Shown: positions 14,038 through 22,742 of the stretch, one piece after another
How positions within the stretch are numbered: position 1 is the first letter of the stretch
Layout: each line of letters opens with the position of its first letter
The notes under the pieces: generated by a model
Databases searched by the model: none
Seen by the model: the letters and a program-made list of their open reading frames with translations, nothing else
What the model was told of the DNA's origin: nothing
From: Acidimicrobiaceae bacterium RAAP-2
Lineage (GTDB): Bacteria; Actinomycetota; Acidimicrobiia; Acidimicrobiales; RAAP-2
Length of the DNA stretch: 36,239 nt
Reading direction: 5' to 3'
Assembly (NCBI GenBank): GCA_001443545.1
Contig: LMAD01000023.1
Location: forward strand, 1-36,239
Translations under genes and position numbers: made by a program

Positions 14038-16032
14038 GTGCGCTCTTTCGACCCGGACGACGAGACGCCCTACGTCGAACCCGACGCCGATTCCGGCGTC
14101 GCCCTCGACGCTGACGTCGTTTCGGTCGACGCCGACCGGGCGATTGCCGTGCTCGACACCATCACCGCCGCCCTACCCACCGGCGGAGAACAACGCCCCG
14201 GCCAGCGCACGATGGTGCGACTGGTGGCCGAGGCGATCACTCGTTCCACCCACCTCGTGATCGAGGCGGGGACGGGGGTCGGCAAGTCGCTCGCCTACCT
14301 CATCCCTGCGGCGCTGTCCGGCCAGCGGGTCGTGGTCGTGACCGCGACCAAGAACCTCCAGGACCAGTTGGCGACCAAGGACGCCCCGACGGTCGCGGCC
14401 CAACTCCCCGGCGTGCGCGTCGCGGTGTTGAAGGGCCGTTCCAACTACTTCTGTCGCAACCGCGCCCACGAGATGGGCGCCGAACAGCTGCGCTTCGACG
14501 ACGACACCGAGGTGCCGAGCGGAGTGGTCAACCAGATTCGCCGAGTCATCCGCTGGTCCGGCGACACGGACACCGGCGACCTGGACGAGCTCAGCTTCGA
14601 CGTGGACGCGCGCACGCGACGGGCACTCACCGTGAGCGCCCAAGAGTGTCTCGGCCGCGCGGAATGTCCCCAGGGTGCTTCGTGCTTCGCGGAACTCGCG
14701 CGTGACCGGGCGGCCGCGAGTTCTGTGGTCATCGTGAACATTCACCTCTACGCCTCGCACCTCGCGTCGGGGTCGATGTTGTTACCGAGTCACGAGCTCG
14801 TGGTCTTCGACGAAGCGCACGAGACGCTTGACGTCTTCGCCGAACTGCTCGGTACGTCGCTCACCTCGACGCGGATCCGGGCGCTCGCGGCCGTCGCGCG
14901 ACCGCTGCTCGGCCCCGCCTTTCACGCGGCCACGACCGAACTGGTCAGCGCGGCCGATCGACTCGACGACGCGCTGAGGCGCCAGGTGGACCAGCAGCGG
15001 ATGACCGGACTCGACGAGGACCCACGGTCGCTGCTCGATCGCGTCGGTGAACTGGTAACGACGCTCGTCGACGCCCTCCGAGGTCTCTCAACGACGGACG
15101 TCGCTCACGAATCTCGCCGCAAACGGGCACTCGGACCGGCCGTCCACCTCGCGGGCGATCTCCAGCGACTGCGCCAGACCGGCGAGGACGAACTGCTCTA
15201 CCTGGTTGCCGGCGAGCGTGAGATCACCGTCGAACTCGCCCTGATCGACGTCGGCCCTCGTCTGGACGAGCAGCTGTGGGGAACGGTCACCGCCGTCTTG
15301 ACGAGCGCCACCATCCCCGACACGCTGCCGCGGGCGCTCGGCCTCGGCGATCAGGTCGTCGAACGCGTACCGAGTCCGTTCGACTACCCGAACCACGCGC
15401 TGCTCTACGTTCCCAATGACTTCCCCGGCCGCACCGCGGACGCAGCGGAGGCCGCCATCATCGACGAACTGGTCCACTTGATCCAGGCCGCCGGTGGTCG
15501 CACCCTCGCCCTCTTCACGAATCGTTCAGTTATGAACCGCGTCGCCGAGGCGGTGGGTGAGCGGATTGAAACGCCGATCCTCGTCCAGAACACCCTGTCG
15601 AGGCAGCGCATCCTCGAGCGCTTCCGCGACGAAGCCGAAACGAGCCTCTTCGCCGTCACGAGTTTCTGGCAGGGTGTCGACGTCCCCGGTCATTCGCTCA
15701 GCCTGGTCACCATCGACCGGCTCCCCTTCGCCGTGCCCACCGATCCCCTGGCCGTCGCGCGCCGTGAGCGTGTCGCACGGCCCTTCTACGAGGTGGACCT
15801 CCCGCGGGCGGTCATGCTGCTCGCCCAGGGAGTGGGCCGACTGATCCGCAGCGCCGAAGACCGTGGGGTCGTGGCGGTATTGGACACGAGACTGGCCGAA
15901 GCCTCCTACCGATCCCAGTTCTTCCGCCGACTGCCACCAATGCGTCGAACCCGCGAACGCTCACAGGTGACCCGGTTCCTGGTTGAACTGCGTGACGACC
16001 ACGAGCCGGCGCCGGCGCATCCCGACAATTGA
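14038..16032 (+). CDS. dinG: DinG/XPD-family ATP-dependent DNA helicase
   Basis: Superfamily 2 5'-to-3' helicase of 664 residues, related to DinG and XPD, acting in repair and removal of R-loops or other structures. Walker A is EAGTGVGKSLAYLIPA (about 78-92) and the DEAH box is VFDEAHE (about 258). Between them four cysteines (YFCRNR, then ECLGRAECPQGASCF) match an iron-sulfur cluster site. Helicase motifs follow in the C-terminal half: LFTNRSVMNR, FWQGVDVPG and QGVGRLIRS. No N-terminal exonuclease domain is present. The GTG start with TAAGGT 6 bases upstream implies a leaderless mRNA. The TSUP gene follows on the same strand after 43 bases. Confidence 0.93.
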   Translation: MRSFDPDDETPYVEPDADSGVALDADVVSVDADRAIAVLDTITAALPTGGEQRPGQRTMVRLVAEAITRSTHLVIEAGTGVGKSLAYLIPAALSGQRVVVVTATKNLQDQLATKDAPTVAAQLPGVRVAVLKGRSNYFCRNRAHEMGAEQLRFDDDTEVPSGVVNQIRRVIRWSGDTDTGDLDELSFDVDARTRRALTVSAQECLGRAECPQGASCFAELARDRAAASSVVIVNIHLYASHLASGSMLLPSHELVVFDEAHETLDVFAELLGTSLTSTRIRALAAVARPLLGPAFHAATTELVSAADRLDDALRRQVDQQRMTGLDEDPRSLLDRVGELVTTLVDALRGLSTTDVAHESRRKRALGPAVHLAGDLQRLRQTGEDELLYLVAGEREITVELALIDVGPRLDEQLWGTVTAVLTSATIPDTLPRALGLGDQVVERVPSPFDYPNHALLYVPNDFPGRTADAAEAAIIDELVHLIQAAGGRTLALFTNRSVMNRVAEAVGERIETPILVQNTLSRQRILERFRDEAETSLFAVTSFWQGVDVPGHSLSLVTIDRLPFAVPTDPLAVARRERVARPFYEVDLPRAVMLLAQGVGRLIRSAEDRGVVAVLDTRLAEASYRSQFFRRLPPMRRTRERSQVTRFLVELRDDHEPAPAHPDN

Positions 16033-16064
16033 CTATAATTTCACTAGTAAAAATAGTTTAAGGA
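16029..16064 (+). promoter_or_regulatory. AT-rich promoter candidate of the TSUP gene
   Basis: A locally AT-rich patch overlaps the dinG stop. It contains TTGACT (16029-16034), an overlapping TATAAT (16034-16039), and TAGTTT (16054-16059) 19 bases after TTGACT. AAGGA (16060-16064) is a possible Shine-Dalgarno 11 bases before GTG 16076. This layout differs from the leaderless promoters elsewhere in the window. Confidence 0.4.
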
Positions 16065-16075
16065 TTCCGCCCTTC

Positions 16076-16948
16076 GTGCACCTCGACGTCGTTCTCGTAC
16101 TCGCCAGCGCGGTGGTCGGCCTCCTGGTCGGCATCACGGGCACGGGTGGCGGGGCGGTGATGACGCCCATGTTGGTGCTGCTCTTCGGCGTCGCGCCGTC
16201 AGCCGCAATCGCCTCGGACCTCGTCGCGACCCTGCTCATGCGACCCGCGGGGGCCCTCGTCCACTGGCGACGTCACACGGTCCACAAACGGGTCACTGCG
16301 CTGCTCTGCGTGGGATCGGTGCCCTCGGCCTTTCTCGGAACCTGGGTCATGGACCGGATTGGCACCTCCGCGAGCGCCGAACTCGACCTGCAACGCCTGC
16401 TCGGCGTGGCGCTCGTGCTGGGCGGCGGCGCGATGATCCTGCGACCGTTGCTCGGCGGTCGTCCTCCGGTCGAGTCGGCGCCACTCGTCGCACGCGCCGC
16501 GCCGACGATCATCACGGGAATCGTGGGCGGGTTCATGGTCGGGCTCACCTCGGTCGGTGCCGGCTCGCTGATGATGGCCGCCCTGGTCTTGCTGTATCCC
16601 ACGATGAGCGCGTCCGAACTCGTTGGCACCGACCTCGCCCAATCAGTCCCCCTCGCCTTCGGGGCGACGATGGGTTCACTACTCTTTGGCCACGTCGGGC
16701 TGGGGGTCACGCTGGCGGTCGTCATCGGCGCCGTACCGGCCACGTTCGTCGGTTCGCTAATCTCCTCGCGCGGCGCCAACCGGGTAATCCGCCCGCTCAT
16801 CACGAGCGTGGTGTTGATGAGCGGGCTGAAGTACCTCGGGCTCGCCCCGCTCTACCTCGCCCTGGCGTTGGTCCCGGTCCTCGGGCTGGCGCTGGCGGGC
16901 CTACGACGGGCCCCGGTGCCGGTGCCCCCCACCCGCACCGTTCAGTAG
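16076..16948 (+). CDS. TSUP-family (TauE/SafE) membrane permease
   Basis: Integral membrane protein of 290 residues with two TauE/SafE-type repeats. The first begins VVGLLVGITGTGGGAVMTPMLVLLFGV and the second VGGFMVGLTSVGAGSLMMAALVLLYP; each is followed by a conserved acidic or Ser/Asp motif (AIASDLVATL, ELVGTDLAQSVP). About eight membrane segments are likely. The family exports or imports sulfur compounds such as sulfite, sulfoacetate or thiosulfate, or other organic anions; the substrate here is unknown. GTG 16076 was chosen because the membrane domain starts there. The stop overlaps the convergent era stop by 7 bases. Confidence 0.88.
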   Translation: MHLDVVLVLASAVVGLLVGITGTGGGAVMTPMLVLLFGVAPSAAIASDLVATLLMRPAGALVHWRRHTVHKRVTALLCVGSVPSAFLGTWVMDRIGTSASAELDLQRLLGVALVLGGGAMILRPLLGGRPPVESAPLVARAAPTIITGIVGGFMVGLTSVGAGSLMMAALVLLYPTMSASELVGTDLAQSVPLAFGATMGSLLFGHVGLGVTLAVVIGAVPATFVGSLISSRGANRVIRPLITSVVLMSGLKYLGLAPLYLALALVPVLGLALAGLRRAPVPVPPTRTVQ

Positions 16949-17844
16949 CCGAACCGATCGAGTGCGTCGTCGCGGCGCTGCCAACCCGACTCCACGGAGA
17001 CTCGCAGTTCGAGGTACGTGCCTTCGGGCAGTTGGCGGCGCGCCGCGATACCGACGTCCTTCAATAACTGACCTCCGTGGCCGATGACCATGCCCTTTTG
17101 ACTCTCGCGTTCGACGAGAATCTCGACGGTGATGTGGGGCCACTCGAACTCCGTGACGCGACAATGAATGGAGTGGGGCAACTCCTCACGGGTCTTACGC
17201 ACGAGTTGCTCGCGCACCAGCTCGGCCACCCACTCCCGTTCGGGAACGTCCGACACCTCATCGGCGGGGAAGAGGAACGGAGACTCCGGCATCAGAGCGG
17301 TGACGAACGCACGCAGGGCATCGACACCGGCGCCCGTCTTGGCCGAGACCGCGAAGTACTCCACCCTCGGGACCACCGCCTCGCGGCCACGGTCGACCGC
17401 GATCTCCTCGACCGCGCGGGTCGCGGCGAGCAGTTGCGCCGCGACGACCTCCCGGGACGTGCGGTCGACCTTGTTCACCACCACGATCGGCGTCGGACCG
17501 TGCTCCCTCGCCACGTCGAGCAACGTGGCGATGACCGCCCGATCACCGGGCCCGATCGCGCCGCCGGCCTCAATCACCGCGAGGATCACGTCGACGTCAT
17601 CGGCGGCGTGGCGCGCCGCGTCGTTCAATCGACCGCCCAGTGACGTCCGTGGTCGATGCAGACCGGGGGTGTCGACGAAGACGACCTGCACGTCGCCTTC
17701 GCTCACGACGCCCCGGATGGCGCGCCGAGTCGTATTCGGCGAAGCAGCGGTAATCGTCACCTTCGCCCCGACGAGCTGATTCACCAACGTCGACTTCCCG
17801 ACGTTCGGTCGGCCGAGGATGGTCGCAAGACCGGACCTGGTCAT
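16942..17844 (-). CDS. era: GTPase Era
   Basis: Ras-like GTPase that binds 16S rRNA and assists 30S subunit maturation, 300 residues. The G1 motif is GRPNVGKST (about 11-19), G2 is in TTRRAIRG, G3 is DTPG (about 58), G4 is NKVD (about 124), and G5 lies in VSAKTG. The C-terminal KH domain has the ESQKGMVIGHGGQLLKDVG motif. Its ATG overlaps the corC stop by 4 bases. It is the last gene of the run from hrcA through phoH, ybeY and corC, and meets the TSUP gene tail to tail. Confidence 0.97.
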   Translation of the reverse strand: MTRSGLATILGRPNVGKSTLVNQLVGAKVTITAASPNTTRRAIRGVVSEGDVQVVFVDTPGLHRPRTSLGGRLNDAARHAADDVDVILAVIEAGGAIGPGDRAVIATLLDVAREHGPTPIVVVNKVDRTSREVVAAQLLAATRAVEEIAVDRGREAVVPRVEYFAVSAKTGAGVDALRAFVTALMPESPFLFPADEVSDVPEREWVAELVREQLVRKTREELPHSIHCRVTEFEWPHITVEILVERESQKGMVIGHGGQLLKDVGIAARRQLPEGTYLELRVSVESGWQRRDDALDRFGY

Positions 17845-19118
17845 CGCGACTCCAGCGGCTCGACGCGGACCTCTTCGATCCGTCGCCCGTCCATTCGAAC
17901 GACCGTCAAGCGATACTCGTCGGTCTCGAACTCATCGCCTCGTTCCGGCACCCCGCCCGCGAGGTCCAACACGAGGCCGGCGACCGTGTCCCAACCATCC
18001 TTGGGCAGCGCCAGATCGAAGTCCACGTTGGCGTCGTCAATGTTCAACCGTCCACTCAGGGTGATGCCGAGGTCGATCGACTGGGGGGCTGCCTGGTTCG
18101 TTCGCGGATCGGACTCGTCCGCAATCTCGCCGACGAGCTCTTCCAACACGTCCTCGAGGGTGACCAGTCCGGCGGTGCCGCCGTACTCGTCGACCACGAC
18201 GAACAGGTGAACCTGGGCGCGGCGGATCTCGGTCAGTAGCGCGGCGACCCGTTTGGTCTCGGGCACGAAGTGGGCTTCGCCCATGTGTTCACCGACCAGC
18301 GCGTCGCCCCGTCCTTCGACCACGAGTGCCGCCAGGTGTCGCAGGTTGACGATCCCCACGACGTCGTCGACTCCCTCGCCGAACACCGGGATCCGCGACC
18401 GACCGGACTGGATCGCCAGCTCGAGCGCCTCACGCACGGTCGCACTCGTCGCGATGTCGACCATGTCCGGTCGCGGCACCATGACCTCACGAACGATGGT
18501 GTCGCCGAATTCGATGACCGAGTGGATGAAGGCCCGCTCGTCGGACTCGATCGCCGCGTCTTCGTGCGCGACGTCGGCCATCGCCAAGACCTCAGATTCG
18601 GTCACCTTGTGCGCCGTCGCGGCCGCGCCGAACAGCCGCATCACGCCGTTCGCGATCGACAACAAGAACGTCGAGATCAACCGGATCGGCCAGAAGCGCA
18701 GGAGCCGGCTCACGATTGGCGCCGTCAAGAGGGCCGCCGCGTCGGGGTGTTGCACCGCGAAGTTCTTCGGAATCGCTTCGAAGATCACGAAGATGACGAC
18801 GACCTCGCCAACGGTGGCCACGAAGACCCCGGCCGCGCCGAAGAGGTGTCCCGCCAAGACCCCGACCATGGTCGCCGACACCAACTGACAGATCAGGACC
18901 AGGAGGAGCAACGGCGCGAGGAACCGTTCGGGCGACTCCGTCAGTCCCACGAGGGCGCGCGACCCGCGGCGCCCCTGCTCGCGCAACGACCGGGCGCGCG
19001 ACTTGTTCATGCGCACCAGTGAGGTCTCGGCGAGGGCGAAGAACCCCGACAAGACCAGTAAGACGAGCACGCTGGCGACCATGACGCTGTCGCCGGTCGA
19101 CCAGGTGGCGGCGATCAC
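17841..19118 (-). CDS. CNNM/CorC-family transporter (hemolysin C-like)
   Basis: Membrane protein of 425 residues. A DUF21/CNNM transmembrane domain (about 10-190; VASVLVLLVLSGFFALAETS, LLLLVLICQLVSATMV, VVVIFVIFEAIPKNFA) is followed by two CBS domains (about 205-330, from IVREVMVPRPDMV to VDEYGGTAGLVTLEDVLEELVG) and a CorC/HlyC C-terminal domain. CNNM proteins are linked to magnesium export or homeostasis, and its linkage to ybeY and era is common in bacteria. The GTG at 19118 overlaps the ybeY TGA as GTGA; an upstream in-frame codon at 19265 would overlap ybeY by 151 bases and adds a low-complexity Arg-rich tail, so it was rejected. Confidence 0.93.
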   Translation of the reverse strand: MIAATWSTGDSVMVASVLVLLVLSGFFALAETSLVRMNKSRARSLREQGRRGSRALVGLTESPERFLAPLLLLVLICQLVSATMVGVLAGHLFGAAGVFVATVGEVVVIFVIFEAIPKNFAVQHPDAAALLTAPIVSRLLRFWPIRLISTFLLSIANGVMRLFGAAATAHKVTESEVLAMADVAHEDAAIESDERAFIHSVIEFGDTIVREVMVPRPDMVDIATSATVREALELAIQSGRSRIPVFGEGVDDVVGIVNLRHLAALVVEGRGDALVGEHMGEAHFVPETKRVAALLTEIRRAQVHLFVVVDEYGGTAGLVTLEDVLEELVGEIADESDPRTNQAAPQSIDLGITLSGRLNIDDANVDFDLALPKDGWDTVAGLVLDLAGGVPERGDEFETDEYRLTVVRMDGRRIEEVRVEPLESR

Positions 19119-19621
19119 GGTGACTCGGACCGGTGGTGACGAGCGAGCAGCTCTCGTTCGCGCGCCTCCATGCGCTCCGCCTCCGCGTCGACCACGTGGT
19201 CCCACCCGAGCAGGTGCAGCACCCCGTGGACCACGAGCAATGCGACTTCGTCTTCGAAGGTGCACTCGTGTTCAATGGCGTTCCTCGCCGCGACCGCCGG
19301 ACAGATGACGATGTCACCGATCAGCTGGGGTATCTCGGGGATTGGCGGGTCACCCGGTCCACTCCCACCGGCGTCGGGCACCCGGCCGCTCGGTTCGGGT
19401 TCGTCGTCGATGGGGAAACTGAGTACGTCGGTCGGACCAGATTTACCCATGAACTGCTGATTGAGCGTCGCCATCGCCGCTTCGTCGGTGAAGATGAGCG
19501 ACAGTTCGGCCAGGCCACGTACCCCCTCGTCGACCAGCGCGGCGTTAGCCAGCTTGACCCAGCGATCAAGACCAATGGCGAACTCGTGCTGCTCGTCCGC
19601 GGCGTAGATGTCGATGGTCAC
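19115..19621 (-). CDS. ybeY: Endoribonuclease YbeY
   Basis: Zinc-dependent rRNA endonuclease for 16S 3'-end maturation and ribosome quality control, 168 residues. The metal site is the HGVLHLLGWDH motif near the C-terminus (three His). The core contains the LSLIFTDEAAMATLNQQF and GPTDVLSFP motifs. A Gly/Pro-rich insertion (about residues 75-95) is longer than in many homologues. The GTG start overlaps the phoH stop by 4 bases and its stop overlaps corC. Confidence 0.96.
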   Translation of the reverse strand: MTIDIYAADEQHEFAIGLDRWVKLANAALVDEGVRGLAELSLIFTDEAAMATLNQQFMGKSGPTDVLSFPIDDEPEPSGRVPDAGGSGPGDPPIPEIPQLIGDIVICPAVAARNAIEHECTFEDEVALLVVHGVLHLLGWDHVVDAEAERMEARERELLARHHRSESP

Positions 19622-20583
19622 GAGGAACGCCGATCGTAGGCCGCCACGATGTCGGCGACGATCTTGTGACGCACCACGTCCTTCGCGTTCAGGTGGATGA
19701 AGCTCACTCCTTCGATACCGCTCAGAATCGACTCGATCTGAGTCAGCCCGCTGGTTTTGCCGTTGAGGTCGACCTGGGTCACGTCCCCGGTGACCACCGC
19801 CTTGGCGTTGAAGCCGATACGCGTCAGGAACATCTTCATCTGCTCCGGCGTCGTGTTTTGCGCTTCGTCGAGGATGATGAACGAGTCGTTCAAGGTGCGG
19901 CCCCGCATGAAGGCCAGCGGGGCGACTTCGATGGTGCCGTTCGCGATTAACCGCTGGGCACCGTCGGGCCCGACCATGTCGAACAGCGCGTCGTAGAGCG
20001 GTCGAAGGTACGGGTCGACCTTGGCCATGAGGTCGCCGGGTAAGAAACCGAGCCGTTCACCGGCCTCGACGGCCGGCCGTGTCAAGACGATTCGTTGCAC
20101 TTGCCGACGGTGCAGGGCCTGCACGGCCGCCGCGACGGCGAGGTAGCTCTTGCCGGTTCCCGCCGGTCCGATACCGAACGTGATGATTGACGAATCGATG
20201 GCGTCGGCGTAGCGCTTCTGACCGGCCGTCGACGGCCGGATTGGCTTGCCCTTGGCCGCTCGAACCACTTCGTGCCCGAGCACCTCGCTCGGTCGCAGGT
20301 CGTCGTCGACCATGTCGATGGTCCGGGCGATCTTGATCGCGTCCAGGGACTGACCGCTCTCGAGGACCAGGACCAGTTCGTCGAACAGTCGGAGGATCTT
20401 CGCGGCGTCAGAGCCCACCACCGATATCTCATTGCCACGGATGGCAATCCGCGAGGAGGGGTACGACCGTTCGATCACGCGAAGATTCTCGTCTCGAGGA
20501 CCCAGTAGTCCGGCTAGCAAACTGGTGTTGCGCACGTACGTGGTCGCGGTCATCGCCTCATCGGCTGACTCGTCGACGTTCAT
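19618..20583 (-). CDS. phoH: PhoH-like ATPase
   Basis: P-loop ATPase of the PhoH family, predicted to act on RNA together with YbeY; 321 residues. Walker A is GIGPAGTGKSY (about 140), Walker B is FIILDEAQN (about 240), and the VVTGDVTQVDL motif is near 265. The N-terminal part contains a KH-like segment (SSRIAIRGNEISVVG). The ATG at 20583 overlaps the HIT-gene TGA as ATGA, which decides this start over an in-frame GTG at 20595. It also overlaps ybeY by 4 bases. Confidence 0.95.
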   Translation of the reverse strand: MNVDESADEAMTATTYVRNTSLLAGLLGPRDENLRVIERSYPSSRIAIRGNEISVVGSDAAKILRLFDELVLVLESGQSLDAIKIARTIDMVDDDLRPSEVLGHEVVRAAKGKPIRPSTAGQKRYADAIDSSIITFGIGPAGTGKSYLAVAAAVQALHRRQVQRIVLTRPAVEAGERLGFLPGDLMAKVDPYLRPLYDALFDMVGPDGAQRLIANGTIEVAPLAFMRGRTLNDSFIILDEAQNTTPEQMKMFLTRIGFNAKAVVTGDVTQVDLNGKTSGLTQIESILSGIEGVSFIHLNAKDVVRHKIVADIVAAYDRRSS

Positions 20584-20924
20584 CCGGGTGGCCACTCCAA
20601 TCGACGCCCTCCCAGGACGTGCACGTGCAGGTGGGCGACGGTCATCTGGGCGTCCGGGCCGACGTTGATCACCAGGCGGTAACCGCTCTCGCGGATGCCC
20701 TCGGACTCGACCACGCGCTGCGCCAACATCACCAAGTCATCGACCACCCCACCGTGCGACGACGCGACTTCGTCGGCACTGGTGATGTGCTGCTTCGGAA
20801 TCACCAGGACGTGGACTGGCGCCTGGGGCGCGACGTCGTAAAACGCGTAGGCCGTCTCACTCTCCGCGACGGGGGTGGACGGAATCTCCTTGGCGACGAT
20901 TTTGCAGAAGAGACAGTCAGTCAT
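20580..20924 (-). CDS. Histidine triad (HIT) nucleotide-binding protein
   Basis: HINT-type purine nucleotide phosphoramidase of 114 residues. The N-terminus is DCLFCKIVAKEIPS with two cysteines that could bind zinc, and the catalytic triad motif is HLHVHVLGG near the C-terminus. The physiological substrate is not known for bacterial HINT proteins in general. The ATG at 20924 lies within the last codons of rsmE (8-base overlap) and matches the family start. The gene overlaps phoH by 4 bases. Confidence 0.95.
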   Translation of the reverse strand: MTDCLFCKIVAKEIPSTPVAESETAYAFYDVAPQAPVHVLVIPKQHITSADEVASSHGGVVDDLVMLAQRVVESEGIRESGYRLVINVGPDAQMTVAHLHVHVLGGRRLEWPPG

Positions 20925-21648
20925 AACTGCTCTCATCATTACCCATCCGACGACGGTCGTGGGGTAACACCCAGTCGGAACCGTGAAATGCGAGCAGCGT
21001 GGCGGCGGCGACCGCCGCGGTCTCGGCCCGCAGGACCGTCGGACCGAGCGAGAGTCGCCGGCGTCCCTGGTCCCATTCGTCGTCGTCCCACCCGCCCTCG
21101 GGGCCGATGGCCACTGCCGACACGCCCGCCCACGTCGCTCCCCCGGCGAAATCAGCCACGGCGACGTCCGCGGGTATCTCTCGAGGCGTGAGGGGTTCGC
21201 CGATCATCGGGAAGTGGACGCGTCGAGACTGGGCGCTCGCCTCGTTGGCCAGTCGCCGCCAACGCCCGAGGACCTTCTCGCGCGCCTCGGCGCGAAAGCG
21301 CACCGCGACGCGGGCACTGAGGAGGGGCACCACCGTGGTCACGCCCAGTTCCACGGCCTTGACGACAGCCCACTCACTCCGATCACCCTTCAGCGGCGCC
21401 AGGTACAAGGTCCGTGTCGGCGGTGTCGGCTCGTGCGCCACTTCGGTGACTCGTCGAAGTCCCTCGACTTCGACGACCGCCATGGCCCATTCACCAACGC
21501 CGTCGGTGACCACGACCTCCTCGCCAAGCTTGGCGCGCAGGACGGCCCGCAGATGGTGATCGTCGTCGCGCGACAACGCGGGCGAGGCGACGTCACCGAC
21601 GCGGAACTGACCGAGCGCGGCCACGCGGCGCACGAAGGCGTCGCTCAC
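20917..21648 (-). CDS. rsmE: 16S rRNA m3U1498 methyltransferase
   Basis: SPOUT-class methyltransferase acting on U1498 of 16S rRNA in the assembled 30S subunit, 243 residues. It has an N-terminal PUA-like domain (HHLRAVLRAKLGEEVVVTDG), then KGDRSEWAVVKAVELGVTTVVPLLSARV, and the C-terminal knot with AIGPEGGWDDDEW (about 190) and SLGPTVLRAETAAVAA (about 210). The GTG at 21648 overlaps the dnaJ stop by 4 bases. Confidence 0.95.
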   Translation of the reverse strand: MSDAFVRRVAALGQFRVGDVASPALSRDDDHHLRAVLRAKLGEEVVVTDGVGEWAMAVVEVEGLRRVTEVAHEPTPPTRTLYLAPLKGDRSEWAVVKAVELGVTTVVPLLSARVAVRFRAEAREKVLGRWRRLANEASAQSRRVHFPMIGEPLTPREIPADVAVADFAGGATWAGVSAVAIGPEGGWDDDEWDQGRRRLSLGPTVLRAETAAVAAATLLAFHGSDWVLPHDRRRMGNDESSYD

Positions 21649-22742
21649 CGTTTCGCGCGACGGCGAAAGAAGCCGCCCGGCTCGACTGATACCGACTCGC
21701 CACGGTGCTCGGCCAGTTCTCGCAAGAGCGCGGTTGAGGTCTCGTCGAGGTCCGTGGGCACGTCCACGACCAGGTGGACGTAGAGATCCCCCCGTCCCCG
21801 TCCGTGCAGGTGCGTCACCCCCTCGTGGCGAATGCGATGGACAGTCCCCGTGGCGCTGCCCGGCACGACGTCGATGCTGATCACCTCGCGCAGCGTCGGC
21901 ACCTCGATGGTCGAGCCCAGCGCGGCTTGGGTAAAGGCAATATGCGCCTCGTGGTGCAGGTCGTCGCCGGCCCGTTCGAAACGCTCGTCGGTCGCGACGC
22001 GCAAGTGCACGAACAGTCGGCCGTTCGTGCCACCGCGAGGACCGGCCGGTCCCCGATCGGCCAAACGCATCGTCGAGCCATCCTCCACCCCGGCTGGAAT
22101 CTGGATCGACAGGGTCGAGGTCGTCTGGGTCCGACCGTCACCGCGACACGCCGAACACGGCGTCTCGATACGGGTACCGAAGCCGTTGCAGCGTGGGCAG
22201 ACTGTCGCCGTGACCATCTGACCCAAGATGGAGTTGCGAACCCGACGGACCTCACCGGCGCCTCCGCACTCGTCGCACGTCACCGGCGCGGTACCCGGCG
22301 CGCTGCCACTACCCGAACACGTCGCGCACCGCTGCGGGAGGGTAACCGTAATCTCCTTAGCCGCGCCGAAGGCCGCCTCGTCGAGCGTGATCTCGACGGC
22401 GATTTCCGCGTCCGGTCCGGGCTGAGGTCCCCGCCTCGTCGGCGCGTGACCCATGCCACCGAAGAACATGTCGAAGATGTCCTGGACCGATCCCGCGCCG
22501 AATGGCCCGCCCCCACCCGCGCCGACGTCAGAGCCGAACCGGTCGTAGTTGGCGCGTCGCTCGGGGTCCGAGAGGATCTCGTACGCCTGCGAGACGTCTT
22601 TGAAACGCGCCTCGGACTCCGGATCGTCGGGGTTGGCGTCGGGGTGGTGCTGGCGAGCCAGATTGCGATAGGCCCGCTTCAACTCGTCCTGGGTCGCCGA
22701 TCGGTCAACGCCGAGAATCTCGTACAGGTCAGTGGTTGGCAC
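21645..22742 (-). CDS. dnaJ: Chaperone DnaJ (type A, DnaJ2-like)
   Basis: Hsp40 co-chaperone that delivers substrates to DnaK and stimulates its ATPase, 365 residues. The J domain spans about 1-70 with the HPD motif in LARQHHPDANP. A Gly/Phe-rich stretch follows (GAGGGGPFGAG). The zinc-binding region has four CxxCxGxG-type repeats (CATCSGSG, CDECGGAG, CPRCNGFG, CSACRGDG; about 143-205), then the C-terminal substrate domain. The GTG at 22742 has GGAGA at good spacing and matches the family N-terminus better than ATG 22754. It overlaps hrcA by 14 bases, and dnaK/grpE are not nearby, as for actinobacterial dnaJ2. Confidence 0.95.
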   Translation of the reverse strand: MPTTDLYEILGVDRSATQDELKRAYRNLARQHHPDANPDDPESEARFKDVSQAYEILSDPERRANYDRFGSDVGAGGGGPFGAGSVQDIFDMFFGGMGHAPTRRGPQPGPDAEIAVEITLDEAAFGAAKEITVTLPQRCATCSGSGSAPGTAPVTCDECGGAGEVRRVRNSILGQMVTATVCPRCNGFGTRIETPCSACRGDGRTQTTSTLSIQIPAGVEDGSTMRLADRGPAGPRGGTNGRLFVHLRVATDERFERAGDDLHHEAHIAFTQAALGSTIEVPTLREVISIDVVPGSATGTVHRIRHEGVTHLHGRGRGDLYVHLVVDVPTDLDETSTALLRELAEHRGESVSVEPGGFFRRRAKR